Source: Tubulanus polymorphus
Taxonomy: Eukaryota; Nemertea; Palaeonemertea; Tubulaniformes; Tubulanidae
Direction of reading: 5' to 3'
Assembly (NCBI RefSeq): GCF_964204645.1
Contig: NC_134033.1
Location: forward strand, 6,296,231-6,360,230
Length of the DNA: 64,000 bases
Shown here: positions 16,122 through 24,477 of the stretch, one piece after another
Numbering within the stretch: the first letter of the stretch is position 1
Layout: the number at the start of each line of letters is the position of its first letter
Translations under genes and position numbers: made by a program
The notes under the pieces: model-generated
What the model saw: the letters and a program-made list of their open reading frames with translations, nothing else
Database searches by the model: none
Told to the model about the DNA's origin: nothing

Positions 16122-17564
16122 GATGTAGAAGGTGTAGAAGATATTGGAATGGATCCTTTTTATGAACCTGGTATAACTGATGAACAACCACCTGATTTTG
16201 ATGAAACAAGTTTTAATGATGGTAATGAATCAGCATATAATTCTAATTTAGCAAGACCTGATACTAATGAATATGTTAATAAAGCACGTTCAAGATTGGA
16301 CATTGAAAATGAAAATCCAGATTTAATGAAAAAAGAACTAGAATATGACGAATTAACCGATAAATTCAAACCAATATTAGAAAAATCTGGATTCAATATA
16401 ACAAATAAAGGTGTGAATTATTTAGTAAAAGATTTGAAATATTTAAATGGTGATTATTATTGGCATTTGAAAAATGACTATTATTTTAAGATTTCTTCTA
16501 ATAAAAGTCTTGATAAAATAATAACAAAATCAACCTTTATTAAATTAGAACAATCTAGAATTAAGAAAATCATTGATGATGTAATAACTGATGTTACACA
16601 AGAAGAAAGAGATGATAATATAAAAGAATTTAATCGAAGAAATAATGATTTTTTGAAGATAATTAATGAAAATTTAGAACCAGAAACAATTCCTAAAGAA
16701 GATAAAACTTCCAAAACTAGTAGACCTAATTCAAGCGAAGTTCAAACTGAAAAACTTTTACCAAATGGATTACTTGATGCAACAAATCAACAATTAGAAG
16801 ATTTAAATATATTTTCTGATGAAGCAATTAGAGAAATTATTAGTATAAGACTTGCATCTGATAAAATTGCGCATGATAAAAGTATAAGAGATTTTAGGAT
16901 TAGAACTTTAGAAAAAGAATTAACTGATAAAAATAAAGAAATAGAAAAAATAAAGTCTGATTTAGATCATCAAGTAATTGATGAAATAGAATATAGGCAA
17001 AAAGAATTACGTTTAGAAAAAGAAAAAGATGATTTAAAATATAACATAGAATTACAAAAAGAAGAAATTAAATTATTGTTAAAATCATATGATTATAATA
17101 TTAATAGATTAAAAGTTATTTTTAAAGATTTGTTGATTAAACCAAATTCTGAAATATCATTGAAAGATAGAATAAAGTTATCATTTAAATTAGAAGGAAT
17201 AACAATTCTTTCAATTCTAACAGCTGTAACTATGTTATTTACAACAATTGGTTTAGCTATATCAAATGCTTTAAAATCTACTCCTACTCCCACTCCCAAT
17301 AAACCAGATAAACCTCCAGGCAATAATTCTATACAAGATAAAGTTAAGGATGGTTTAAAGAAATTAGCAAAATATTTATGGGAACTATCAAAGAAATCTG
17401 CTGCAGCATTACCAGGAGTTATTGCTTCAATTGTTGGTTTTATATTGAAATCTGCAGGAAACATTATTAACTTTGCTGCTGAACATATTATTTTATTTTT
17501 AATTACAGTTGTAAGTGCTATTATTTTTGGTTTAGTAAATATGATATCAAAAAATATCAAGTAA
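16119..17564 (+). CDS. Coiled-coil protein with C-terminal hydrophobic region
   Basis: The 481-residue protein has four parts. An acidic N-terminus (about 1-60) precedes a mixed domain up to about 180. A long coiled coil spans about 225-335 (heptad-like RIRTLEKELTDKNKEIEKIK). A hydrophobic C-terminal part contains a TPTPTPNKPDKPP linker. It has a membrane-like segment at about 360-390, an alanine/glycine-rich helix (ALPGVIASIVGFILKSAG) and a last span (IILFLITVVSAIIFGLV). An amphipathic, membrane-seeking tail could act on membranes, as minor virion proteins of related viruses do; this is inference. Its final codons lie in a 27-bp tandem repeat. Confidence 0.6.
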   Translation: MDVEGVEDIGMDPFYEPGITDEQPPDFDETSFNDGNESAYNSNLARPDTNEYVNKARSRLDIENENPDLMKKELEYDELTDKFKPILEKSGFNITNKGVNYLVKDLKYLNGDYYWHLKNDYYFKISSNKSLDKIITKSTFIKLEQSRIKKIIDDVITDVTQEERDDNIKEFNRRNNDFLKIINENLEPETIPKEDKTSKTSRPNSSEVQTEKLLPNGLLDATNQQLEDLNIFSDEAIREIISIRLASDKIAHDKSIRDFRIRTLEKELTDKNKEIEKIKSDLDHQVIDEIEYRQKELRLEKEKDDLKYNIELQKEEIKLLLKSYDYNINRLKVIFKDLLIKPNSEISLKDRIKLSFKLEGITILSILTAVTMLFTTIGLAISNALKSTPTPTPNKPDKPPGNNSIQDKVKDGLKKLAKYLWELSKKSAAALPGVIASIVGFILKSAGNIINFAAEHIILFLITVVSAIIFGLVNMISKNIK

Positions 17565-17612
17565 ACCATGATATCAAAAAATATCAAGTAAACCATGATA
17601 TCAAAAAATAAA
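17541..17612 (+). repeat. 27-bp tandem repeat at a gene end
   Basis: The unit starting ATGATATCAAAAAATATCAA begins at 17541, 17568 and 17595; the third copy is incomplete. The unit is nine codons long. The stop codon of the preceding gene (17562-17564) lies in the first copy, so copies two and three are non-coding. Confidence 0.85.
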
Positions 17613-17619
17613 TAATTAA

Positions 17620-17638
17620 TTTTTTTGTTAAATAAATG
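17620..17638 (+). promoter_or_regulatory. T-tract/TAAATG promoter of the major capsid gene
   Basis: T7 at 17620-17626, spacer GTTAAA, TAAATG at 17633-17638. Confidence 0.45.
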
Positions 17639-18881
17639 AGTGGGAGTTATATAAGCCCTTCCAAGATTTCTAGAATATCTAATGCTATTAAAGCAGAAAG
17701 ATCACATCATATAATTACTCATAACCCTTCAAATATTAATCCCGATGAAACTTTATATGTTAGAATTCCTAGATTAACACAAAATACTTTTTATATTCCA
17801 AATAGTATTTATTTATCAGCTGATATAAAAGTAATCGGTAATAATAATAATTATGTTGTTGATAATGTTGGAAGATATTTGATTAAAAAGTTAACAATAA
17901 AGATTGGTCCAGAAAGTTTTCTCATTAGATGATTATAATTTATTTATGCATTATAAAGATTTATGGTTAACTAAAGAAAATAGAAATAATATGATATTTC
18001 AAGGCATCCAATCAGAAAACCAAAATAAATTAAGATCAGAAGCTAATAGCGCAATATTAACAAATGATGTAGATAAATTGATAAAAAGTATATATGGAAG
18101 CAAATATAAAATTCCATTAGACTTTGAATTGATAAATAATAATGCACCTTTATATAAATACGCAATTCAAGAAGATATTATATTTGAGATAACATTTGCT
18201 CCTGTAAATGAAATTGTATTATCTAGCGTTAATAAAGATATGAGTTATAAATTATCGAATATATGTTTAGAATATGATACAGTAACTGATGAAAATATTT
18301 CAAGTATAATTCAAACTCAATACAATCAAGGGTTTTCATTATTATATGATTATATTGATAAATTTAAAACTGTAACTATTAATGCAAATGATGAAATAAT
18401 TAATGAGAATATTAACTTCCCAAGAAGATCTATTAAAGGTATATTAATATTTTTTACCATTGGAACGTATACTAATGGTGCAATAAATGTTGATAATTAT
18501 TATAATCCCGAAATAACAAAAGTAGAAATAACTATCGAAGGAATAGCGAATAAAATATTTTGTCAAGGAATGAGAATGATTGATCAATGGCCAGAAATTA
18601 GAAAACATTTTATGAATGAAAAAGTAAAATCATCTGAAAATTGTAACATTAATCAAATTGATTATTATACCGGTAATAAATATGCATTATGGTTAGATTT
18701 TAGAACAACTGAAGATAATTCATTACATGGTTCTGGGAAAAAACTACAAAATACAAAAGATGGAATACAATTATTCATGAAAAAGAATAAAGGAATCAAA
18801 AATTTTAAAATGCACATTTATATTATATCTGACGCACAATTAAATATTGTAAATTCTCAATTAGATAGTATTCAATATTAG
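17636..18881 (+). pseudogene. mcp: Major capsid protein (double jelly-roll), interrupted by one +1 frameshift
   Basis: The first frame (17636-17932) encodes residues 1-~94, with features of Polinton hexon-type proteins: a short N-terminal arm, then ETLYVRIPRLTQNTFYIP and NVGRYLIKKLTIKIG. The second (to 18881) begins LDDYNLFMHYKDLWLTKENR and continues with long beta-rich segments, including YKIPLDFELINNNAPLY and an SLLYDYIDKFKT stretch, to ~325 residues. The total of about 415 is usual for the family. The two frames meet at the T4 run 17917-17920, where a single extra base explains the shift. The protein would form the icosahedral shell. Either the copy cannot make capsids or the base is an assembly error. 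No slippery-site and pseudoknot pattern supports programmed shifting. Confidence 0.8.
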
Positions 18882-18911
18882 AAATATAAAGTTAAAATTA
18901 AGGATATATAA

Positions 18912-20039
18912 ATGAGTGGTAAAAAAACTCCTAATACTAAAGAACAATATTTAAGAAATTTATATTACAACCCTGAGAGTTTGGTTGCTTATTCTTCTAC
19001 TAAAAATATATGGTGTAAAGTAAAACAAGATAAATTAGATAAGATAATCCCACAAAATTTAGTTAAATATAAAGATATAAATGAATTTATGTTAGAACAA
19101 CCAACATATACAACACATAAAAAAATTGTTAGAAAATATAAAACTCGTAAAACTATGGTAAGTTATGTAGATCAACAGTGGCAAGGAGATTTAATTGATA
19201 TGAAAAATCTTAAAAAAGATAATAATGATTATTGGTGGTTATTGAATATAATTGATATTTTTAGACGTTATGTATGGAGTTTCCCACTTTATAGAAAAGA
19301 TGCTGCACAAACATCAAATGTTTTAAGAAAATTTCTTTCAGGTGGTAAACTAAAACCAGAAAAAATACAATTTGATGATGGAAAAGAATTTGATAATTCA
19401 TTAGTTCATGGACTTTTAGATTTTCATAATATTAAATATTTTTCAACAAAATCAGATAAAAAAGCAGCAGTTGTTGAACGATTTAATAGAACATTAAGAA
19501 CAAGAATGTGGAAATATTTTACAGCAAATAATACTTTTAAATGGATTGATATTTTACCAAAATTTATAGAAGGATATAATAATTCTTATCATTCTTCTAT
19601 TGGAATGAAACCTATTAATGCTAGAAAACCTGAAAATGCTGAAATTGTTTGGAATAATTTATATGGAGCATTTCTTATAGATGATTTTGGTGAACCTAAA
19701 TTTAAAGTTGGTCAAAATGTTAGAATTTCTAAGTATAAAAAGATATTTGATAAAGGATACGATCGAAATTTTACTAGGGAAATATATAAAATAAAAAAGG
19801 TAATAACAACAAAACCATATGTCTATAAATTAGAAGATTTAGATGGTGAAGAAGTTGATGGCTACTTTTACGAAGAAGAATTAAGTTTAACTACTGAAAA
19901 TCTAGAACAAGAATATAAAATTGAAAAAGTACTAAAAACAAAAACTGTTAAAAGAAAAAAATATTCTTTAGTAAAATGGGTTGGATGGCCAGATAAATTT
20001 AATGAATGGATATTATCAAGTAAAATTAAAAATATATAA
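18912..20039 (+). CDS. int: Retroviral-type integrase with C-terminal chromodomain
   Basis: The 375-residue enzyme would catalyse insertion of the element and produce the 6-bp target duplication seen at its ends. The DDE core shows D93 (WQGDLIDM), D155 (FDDGKEF) and E189 (VVERFNRTLR). The D-to-E spacing is about 34 residues, as in retroviral and Ty3 integrases. A C-terminal chromodomain (about 332-372: EYKIEKVLKTK...YSLVKWVGW) probably reads host chromatin marks. Such chromodomains are typical of Polinton integrases. The start is TATATAAATG without a T-tract. The stop overlaps the first base of the ATPase start, so the two genes form a tight pair. Confidence 0.93.
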   Translation: MSGKKTPNTKEQYLRNLYYNPESLVAYSSTKNIWCKVKQDKLDKIIPQNLVKYKDINEFMLEQPTYTTHKKIVRKYKTRKTMVSYVDQQWQGDLIDMKNLKKDNNDYWWLLNIIDIFRRYVWSFPLYRKDAAQTSNVLRKFLSGGKLKPEKIQFDDGKEFDNSLVHGLLDFHNIKYFSTKSDKKAAVVERFNRTLRTRMWKYFTANNTFKWIDILPKFIEGYNNSYHSSIGMKPINARKPENAEIVWNNLYGAFLIDDFGEPKFKVGQNVRISKYKKIFDKGYDRNFTREIYKIKKVITTKPYVYKLEDLDGEEVDGYFYEEELSLTTENLEQEYKIEKVLKTKTVKRKKYSLVKWVGWPDKFNEWILSSKIKNI

Positions 20040-20648
20040 ATGAATAAGGAATTATTCATATTTGAGCCTCATAATATGTTAATTTCTGGCGTAACAAATT
20101 GTGGAAAAACTTATTTCATATTAAATTTATTAGAAACTGTTTACAAAAACTATTTTGATAATATAGTATTATTTTGTCCAACATATGAATTTAATCTAAC
20201 TTATGATAGAAATATTACTAGGAATAATAAATTTATTATATTAGATCCTAAAACAGTAAAAGAAAATTTAGATAATTGTATAAAAATAGCAATTGATATT
20301 TATAAAGGATCAAATACATTATTTATCATAGATGATTGTGCAAATTTACATGATTCAAAAATTAGAGAAAGTGAGTTATGCTATTTAGCTTTCTCTGGGA
20401 GACATTTTGGGATAACAACTTGGGTTTTAAATCAAAAATATAATTCAATTGTTAAAGACTTTAGAGAAAACATTAGATTTCTAGTTTTATTCTACAATAA
20501 AGATAGAAAATCAATGAAAAATGCACTTGAGGAAAATGATATTATTCCACATGATTTACATAATGAATATATGGATAAGTTGAAAAATATTAAAAGATCA
20601 AAATTACTATTTAGATTACAACACCCATTTAAATATGAATTTATTTAA
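20040..20648 (+). CDS. FtsK/HerA-type genome-packaging ATPase
   Basis: The 202-residue protein has a Walker A P-loop GVTNCGKT at residues 17-24 and a Walker B LFIIDDCA near 97-103. A sensor-like stretch (FSGRHFGITTWVLNQKYNSI) follows near 116-138. Size and motifs match the A32-like packaging ATPases shared by Polintons, adintoviruses, virophages and large DNA viruses, which pump DNA into the capsid. Its start overlaps the integrase stop (ATATAAATG). No frameshift or lost motif is visible, so it looks functional. Confidence 0.9.
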   Translation: MNKELFIFEPHNMLISGVTNCGKTYFILNLLETVYKNYFDNIVLFCPTYEFNLTYDRNITRNNKFIILDPKTVKENLDNCIKIAIDIYKGSNTLFIIDDCANLHDSKIRESELCYLAFSGRHFGITTWVLNQKYNSIVKDFRENIRFLVLFYNKDRKSMKNALEENDIIPHDLHNEYMDKLKNIKRSKLLFRLQHPFKYEFI

Positions 20649-20935
20649 ATTCAACTAGCTTGTTAATCTAATTGAATTCTAGTTGAATTCTAGTTATTGG
20701 TAGTTGTAACAAAAATCAACTAGATTTAACAATATTTTAACTAGCTTGTCAATCTAGTCTAATTCTAGTTACATTCTAGTTGAATTCTAGTTGTTAGTAG
20801 TTGAAACAAAAATCAACTAGATTTAACAAGAAATAAACAAAAACAACAATATTTCAACTAGCTTGTTAATCTAGTTGAATTCTAGTTACATTCTAGTTGA
20901 ATTCTAGTTCAATTCTAGTTGCAACAACACAACTA
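20649..20935. repeat. AT-rich repeat array of TTGAATTCTAGTT units
   Basis: This gene-free stretch contains many copies of GAATTCTAGTT, TCTAGTTACATTCTAGTT and AACTAGATTTAACAA, arranged in three imperfect ~90-bp higher-order blocks. Many units are near palindromes (AACTAG...CTAGTT). It is the only long intergenic region in the element and separates the integrase/ATPase pair from the last genes. It could be a replication or regulatory site; this is not shown. Confidence 0.7.
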
Positions 20936-20952
20936 ATTTATTTGTTTTATAA

Positions 20953-21559
20953 ATGGGAGGTGAAAAGAAAATAAAATCTAAAAATGGTGATGTTCCAATT
21001 AAAAAAAACTTTAGATAATTTAGGAATAACAGAAACAAAATTAACTCCAGATGATGGTGTTTTAAATAATGTTACAACAAATAATAATTATGAATATTAT
21101 CTTTATTGCAAACATCAATTAGAAATATTAATAGCATCTGGAAAATGTAAAAAATTTGTTGATAAAAATTTAACTTATAATGAATTAGACACAATGAAAT
21201 CAGTTGAAATTATTAGATTATTTAAGATTTATGAAGCCGCGAGAACAGCTAAAATTAATGACGCGATATCAGAAAATGTAGTAAAAGGTTATAGTAAATT
21301 ATGTAATTATATACTACCAATTGAAGATGAAAATAGATTATATTCCGATTTAAAAAATGATTATTTAGTTATGACTGAATTAAATAAGTGGATTGGATAT
21401 TTATCATTTCAATTAGGTGGATTTATGACATTATTATCAACCGGGGTTATAACATTTTCAAATATTGAAAGTAAAAATATTTCTATAATAAATGAGCGAA
21501 GTGAAAGAAGTGAAGGAATTAACTGTGAAGAAAAAACCGAGAACTCAGAAACAAATTGA
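20953..21559 (+). pseudogene. Hypothetical Polinton gene with one +1 frameshift near its start
   Basis: The start at 20953, in TAAATG, opens MGGEKKIKSKNGDVPIKK and then stops in its own frame. The body continues one frame over from about 21003. The switch falls on the A8 run at 21001-21008. The body (~185 residues) is mostly helical (SVEIIRLFKIYEAARTAKIN). It has a moderately hydrophobic region near the end (YLSFQLGGFMTLLSTGVITF). Without the frameshift the protein would be close to 200 residues. An internal ATG at 20984 could give a shorter product. Function unknown. Confidence 0.55.
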
Positions 21560-21860
21560 ATGGTCTCGACAATTAGGAATTAAATCACAAGAATATAAAA
21601 AAGCTGTAAAAGAAAAAATAAGTAATAAAAATGTTAATAAAAATGGTGAAAATATTGTTATTTCTACTCCTTCTGATAGTAGAATATTTGATAAATATCT
21701 ATATTTTACAGTTGGATTTGTAATTGTATTCATTTTGATTGGGTGTAATTGGTATAAGAAATCAGATAAAATTCATGATAGTAATAATTCTGAAACAACT
21801 GCTATCAAAAATGAAAATACTTCTGAAATTCCAAAATTGATAATAAAAAAAATGGATTAA
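21492..21860 (+). CDS. Small single-span membrane protein, 122 residues
   Basis: It starts in ATAATAAATGAGCG, inside the 3' end of the preceding frame (68-bp overlap). The N-terminal ~55 residues are strongly basic (VKKKPRTQKQIEWSRQLG). One membrane span follows at about 72-87 (LYFTVGFVIVFILIGC), then a polar Asn/Ser-rich tail. A basic face next to a membrane span could bind DNA or capsid to a membrane; this is inference. The TAAATG start supports it as a real gene. Confidence 0.55.
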   Translation: MSEVKEVKELTVKKKPRTQKQIEWSRQLGIKSQEYKKAVKEKISNKNVNKNGENIVISTPSDSRIFDKYLYFTVGFVIVFILIGCNWYKKSDKIHDSNNSETTAIKNENTSEIPKLIIKKMD

Positions 21861-22023
21861 TATTTTAGAAAAAAAGCAAAAAAAATAATTTTTTTTAATT
21901 AATTGAATATTAATTGAATATCTCACTACTTTTGTCTATCTATGTGGAGCAATTAAATTGTCCAGATAAGTCATTTCGGATTCTAGATATTCATTATTTT
22001 TATTAATTTATTTTTTTTAAAAT

Positions 22024-22350
22024 TTAATCAACAATTTCTAAATCATGATGACCGTCTTCATTTTTCCCATGATATATTATTTTAAATCCTACTAAATCTT
22101 TCAATTCCTCCGTACTCAATGAAACCCATTTATCAGGTAAAAACACTTTAAATTCTCGTGATGTACTAACATTACAGTAGCTTAAATTAGCTGATACTTT
22201 CTCTCCATATTTAGTTTTTATCTTTTCTAATTTCAATATTTTATGTTCAATTTCTTTTGTAACATCAACTAACTTTTTTATTTCAAATTGTTTTTTTGCT
22301 GGTTTTATTCTGTTATTTATTGTTGCTAAGAATGCTTTTCTATCTGCCAT
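22024..22350 (-). CDS. Small conserved Polinton protein, possibly an OB-fold DNA-binding protein
   Basis: The 108-residue protein is encoded inward from the right end, with its ATG inside the right terminal repeat. It therefore has exactly the same promoter as the polymerase gene. It has a basic N-terminus, then a beta-rich part (EHKILKLEKIKTKYGEKVSANL, REFKVFLPDKWVSLSTEEL, LVGFKIIYHG). This resembles a small protein common in Polintons and reminiscent of single-strand DNA binding OB folds. Sharing the polymerase promoter fits a replication role. The function is a guess from pattern and context. Confidence 0.5.
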   Translation of the reverse strand: MADRKAFLATINNRIKPAKKQFEIKKLVDVTKEIEHKILKLEKIKTKYGEKVSANLSYCNVSTSREFKVFLPDKWVSLSTEELKDLVGFKIIYHGKNEDGHHDLEIVD

Positions 22351-22468
22351 TTATTAGGAAAAAAAATTACTTGTGGTGATGAGTGTTAGGAAAAAAAAAT
22401 TACTTGTGGTGATGAGTGGTGTCTCGTCCTCTCGTCCTCTGGCCTGAAACCCCACTTTTCTAATTACT
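22347..22468 (-). repeat. Right terminal inverted repeat
   Basis: Reverse complement of 5906-6025, differing only by length variation in the T-tracts. It contains both ~32-bp promoter units and the ATGG of the outermost gene. It is followed by the target duplication AACGTT at 22469-22474. Confidence 0.9.
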
Positions 22469-22512
22469 AACGTTACTCACTTTGGATCGGTTAAGATAAA
22501 TTAAAGGCTGAT

Positions 22513-22634
22513 GATCCGTTTCAGGGATAAAATCGGATAACCGTATATATCTTTCGAATTACCTGATAGCCCAGATCCGTTTCAGGGATAAAATCGAATA
22601 ACCGTATATATCTTTCGAATTACCTGATAGCCCA
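22513..22634. repeat. 61-bp tandem duplication
   Basis: GATCCGTTTCAGGGATAAAA through CCTGATAGCCCA is present twice (22513-22573 and 22574-22634) with one or two differences. It lies at the 3' margin of the Ty3/Gypsy remnant. Confidence 0.85.
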
Positions 22635-22976
22635 GACAATGGCTAAACATCCTTTTTCAACCACTGCATAATTACGTTCACTTTTCTTTAGTTTCCTCCG
22701 AGCGTTACAAACCGGTAACTTTTCCCCCAGCTCTTCCTGTAATAACATAGCACCGAGACCGTTCTCGGAAGCATCTGTGCGCAAAATGAACTCAAGCGAG
22801 AAATCAGGTAGGCGCAGAACAGGACTGGTAGTAAGACAATTCTTCAAAGTCTGGAATGCACGTTCCTGTTCGGGACCCCATTTAATGATATTTGACTCGC
22901 CTTTCTTTGTCAAATCAGTCAAAGGCACAGCTATCACCGAATAGTCAGGAATAAAGCGAGAGTAAAAAGAAACCAT
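22620..22976 (-). pseudogene. Ty3/Gypsy reverse transcriptase end and RNase H start (copy 1)
   Basis: MVSFYSRFIPDYSVIAVPLT is the connection after the reverse transcriptase thumb. FILRTDASENGLGAMLLQEE holds the first RNase H aspartate. KLKKSERNYAVVEKGCLAIV is the next conserved RNase H stretch. The frame ends at 22620, so the rest of RNase H is missing. Unlike copy 2, this copy keeps the natural junction after CNAR. Confidence 0.8.
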
Positions 22977-22978
22977 TC

Positions 22979-23470
22979 CTATAAAAGATCTAAGTTGTTT
23001 CTTAGTTCTAGCCGTTCAGCATTCAAGACAGCCTTAACTTTATCGGGATTTGACTCGATGCGATTATCTCCTGCCATAAAACCTAAACACGGCAGTTTTA
23101 CAAAACCGATTTCGCACTTACTTGGCTTTGCAGTTAAACCAGCCTTGCGCAAACGTTGGAATAATTCTGCTATGCTTTCAAGATGATCTTCCCACGTTGT
23201 TTCCGTGTGAATGATAATATTATCAACAATATTACAAACATTTCTCATTCCGTCAATAACTTTCCGTACTAACCTGTTGAAAGTTGCTCCCGCATTTACG
23301 AGACCAAAAGGCATCATTTTGAACTGTTTCAGGCCTTTACTGCTTGCAAAAGCGGTATATTTCTTAGCATTTGGATCGGGACACACTTGCCAGTAACCTT
23401 TCGTCAGATCTATTTGTGTTAGATACTTGGCTCCAGCAAGTTTGGTAAACAGTAACTCCGAATCACTCAT
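22979..23470 (-). pseudogene. Ty3/Gypsy reverse transcriptase core (copy 1)
   Basis: TQIDLTKGYWQV is the first catalytic aspartate motif. FKMMPFGLVNAGATFNRL is the conserved palm segment. The catalytic pair, normally YxDD, reads NIVDNIII, so the second aspartate is Asn and the enzyme is probably dead. Upstream fragments to about 23830 (DVLTDKPGKTNLVAHNIVV and others) belong to the same domain but are broken by stops. Identical to 26076-26567. Confidence 0.85.
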
Positions 23471-23841
23471 TGGTTCCGCATCAAAAACTGTAATACGGTT
23501 GTTTGGACTGAAATCGATACATACCCTATTTGTGCCATCAGGTTTTTTTTACCATAAGAAGGGCAGAACAATAAGGCGAATCTGAGTCCTCAATTATATC
23601 TATCTTTTCCATCTTATCCATTTCTTTTTCAAGGATATTTTGAGAATTAAATGGTTGGATATTGTTTAGTCCGTATGGGTTCATCTGAGGTCACAACAAT
23701 ATTATGTGCTACCAAGTTCGTCTTACCTGGCTTATCAGTCAAAACATCAGTAAACAATTCCAAGACATCACTTGCAGACCTTTTCTGATCGTCGCTGAGT
23801 TCTGGACCGAATAAAACATCATTAATAGTTTCACCAGATGG

Positions 23842-24273
23842 CTAAGTAGGACAAAGTGACTCATCTAGATTATCACCTACCCCCTCGTCTAGATTATTCT
23901 CCCAGGGAGGAGAATATACAACCCTTACGTTACAAGACACTCTTTCAATGTATTTCTTCAACATATTTATGTGGAATGTTTTAACCTTGTTCCCAACTTT
24001 TATACGATAGCCTAAATTATTCATCTTCTCTGCAACCGAATATGGTCCACTCCATTGAAGGAGTAACTTATTTGGCTTGGTTGGTAAAAGCAATAATACC
24101 TTGTCACCTACATCCAAATTCTGGTTTCTGAAGTCTTTATCTCATTTGTTTTTTCCTGGCCTTAGTGAGATTCTCATGGGCCAATTTTACCGTAGTTTCA
24201 AACCTATCCTTAAGGTCGAGAACATATTGATAAACGGTTTCTACTTCAGGATTAGGCAACTCTTTGGTCCATA
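23842..24273 (-). pseudogene. Ty3/Gypsy integrase C-terminal part (copy 1)
   Basis: The frame near 24270 reads LWTKELPNPEVETVYQYVLD, and a second frame from 24117 reads MDVGDKVLLLLPTKPNKLLL. The latter ends in the GPY/F-type module (WSGPYSVAEKM...FHINMLKKY). Reverse transcriptase follows directly, so integrase lies upstream of it. Same as 26939-27370. Confidence 0.75.
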
Positions 24274-24477
24274 ATTCTTTAAGTTTAGTTTAAGTTTAAC
24301 TTTAAATTTATTGAAATATACCATCATGGTCCTTAATTTCATACAATAAGTTTCTAATACAGTACTTACAGAATTATACATTACATTTCGGAAAATATAA
24401 AATATAATATGTCCTAACGCCGTTTCTATATCGGCACCCGTCACTTTGTAAAGTTGTAAAGGATATAACAACATTAA

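Larger units (their letters stand above)
5906..22468. mobile_element. Maverick/Polinton (adintovirus-like) element, 16.6 kb, nearly intact
   Basis: The element begins AGTAATTAG and ends CTAATTACT. It is flanked by the 6-bp direct repeat AACGTT (5900-5905 and 22469-22474), the target duplication made by Polinton integrases. The terminal inverted repeats are about 120 bp. The gene content is diagnostic: protein-primed DNA polymerase, integrase with chromodomain, packaging ATPase, double-jelly-roll major capsid protein and penton-like protein. Extra genes encode a VLTF3-like zinc protein and several small or membrane proteins. Base composition is far more AT-rich than the flanking host DNA, as expected for a virus-derived insert. 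The near-identical inverted repeats, perfect duplication and long open frames point to a recent insertion. Single-base frameshifts affect three genes. Confidence 0.95.

Noticed and set aside
17915-17935. Programmed ribosomal frameshift in the major capsid gene
   Set aside because: No classical slippery heptamer and no obvious stem-loop; the same +1 pattern appears in other homopolymers of the element, so an indel or sequencing error is simpler.
21492-21559. Fifth frameshift joining the genes at 20953 and 21492
   Set aside because: The second frame has its own TAAATG start and a self-contained protein layout, so an overlap of two genes is at least as likely.
5906-22468. Virophage or giant virus contig rather than a Polinton
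   Set aside because: The exact AACGTT duplication, AG...CT ends, chromodomain integrase and flanking animal transposons show an integrated Polinton.
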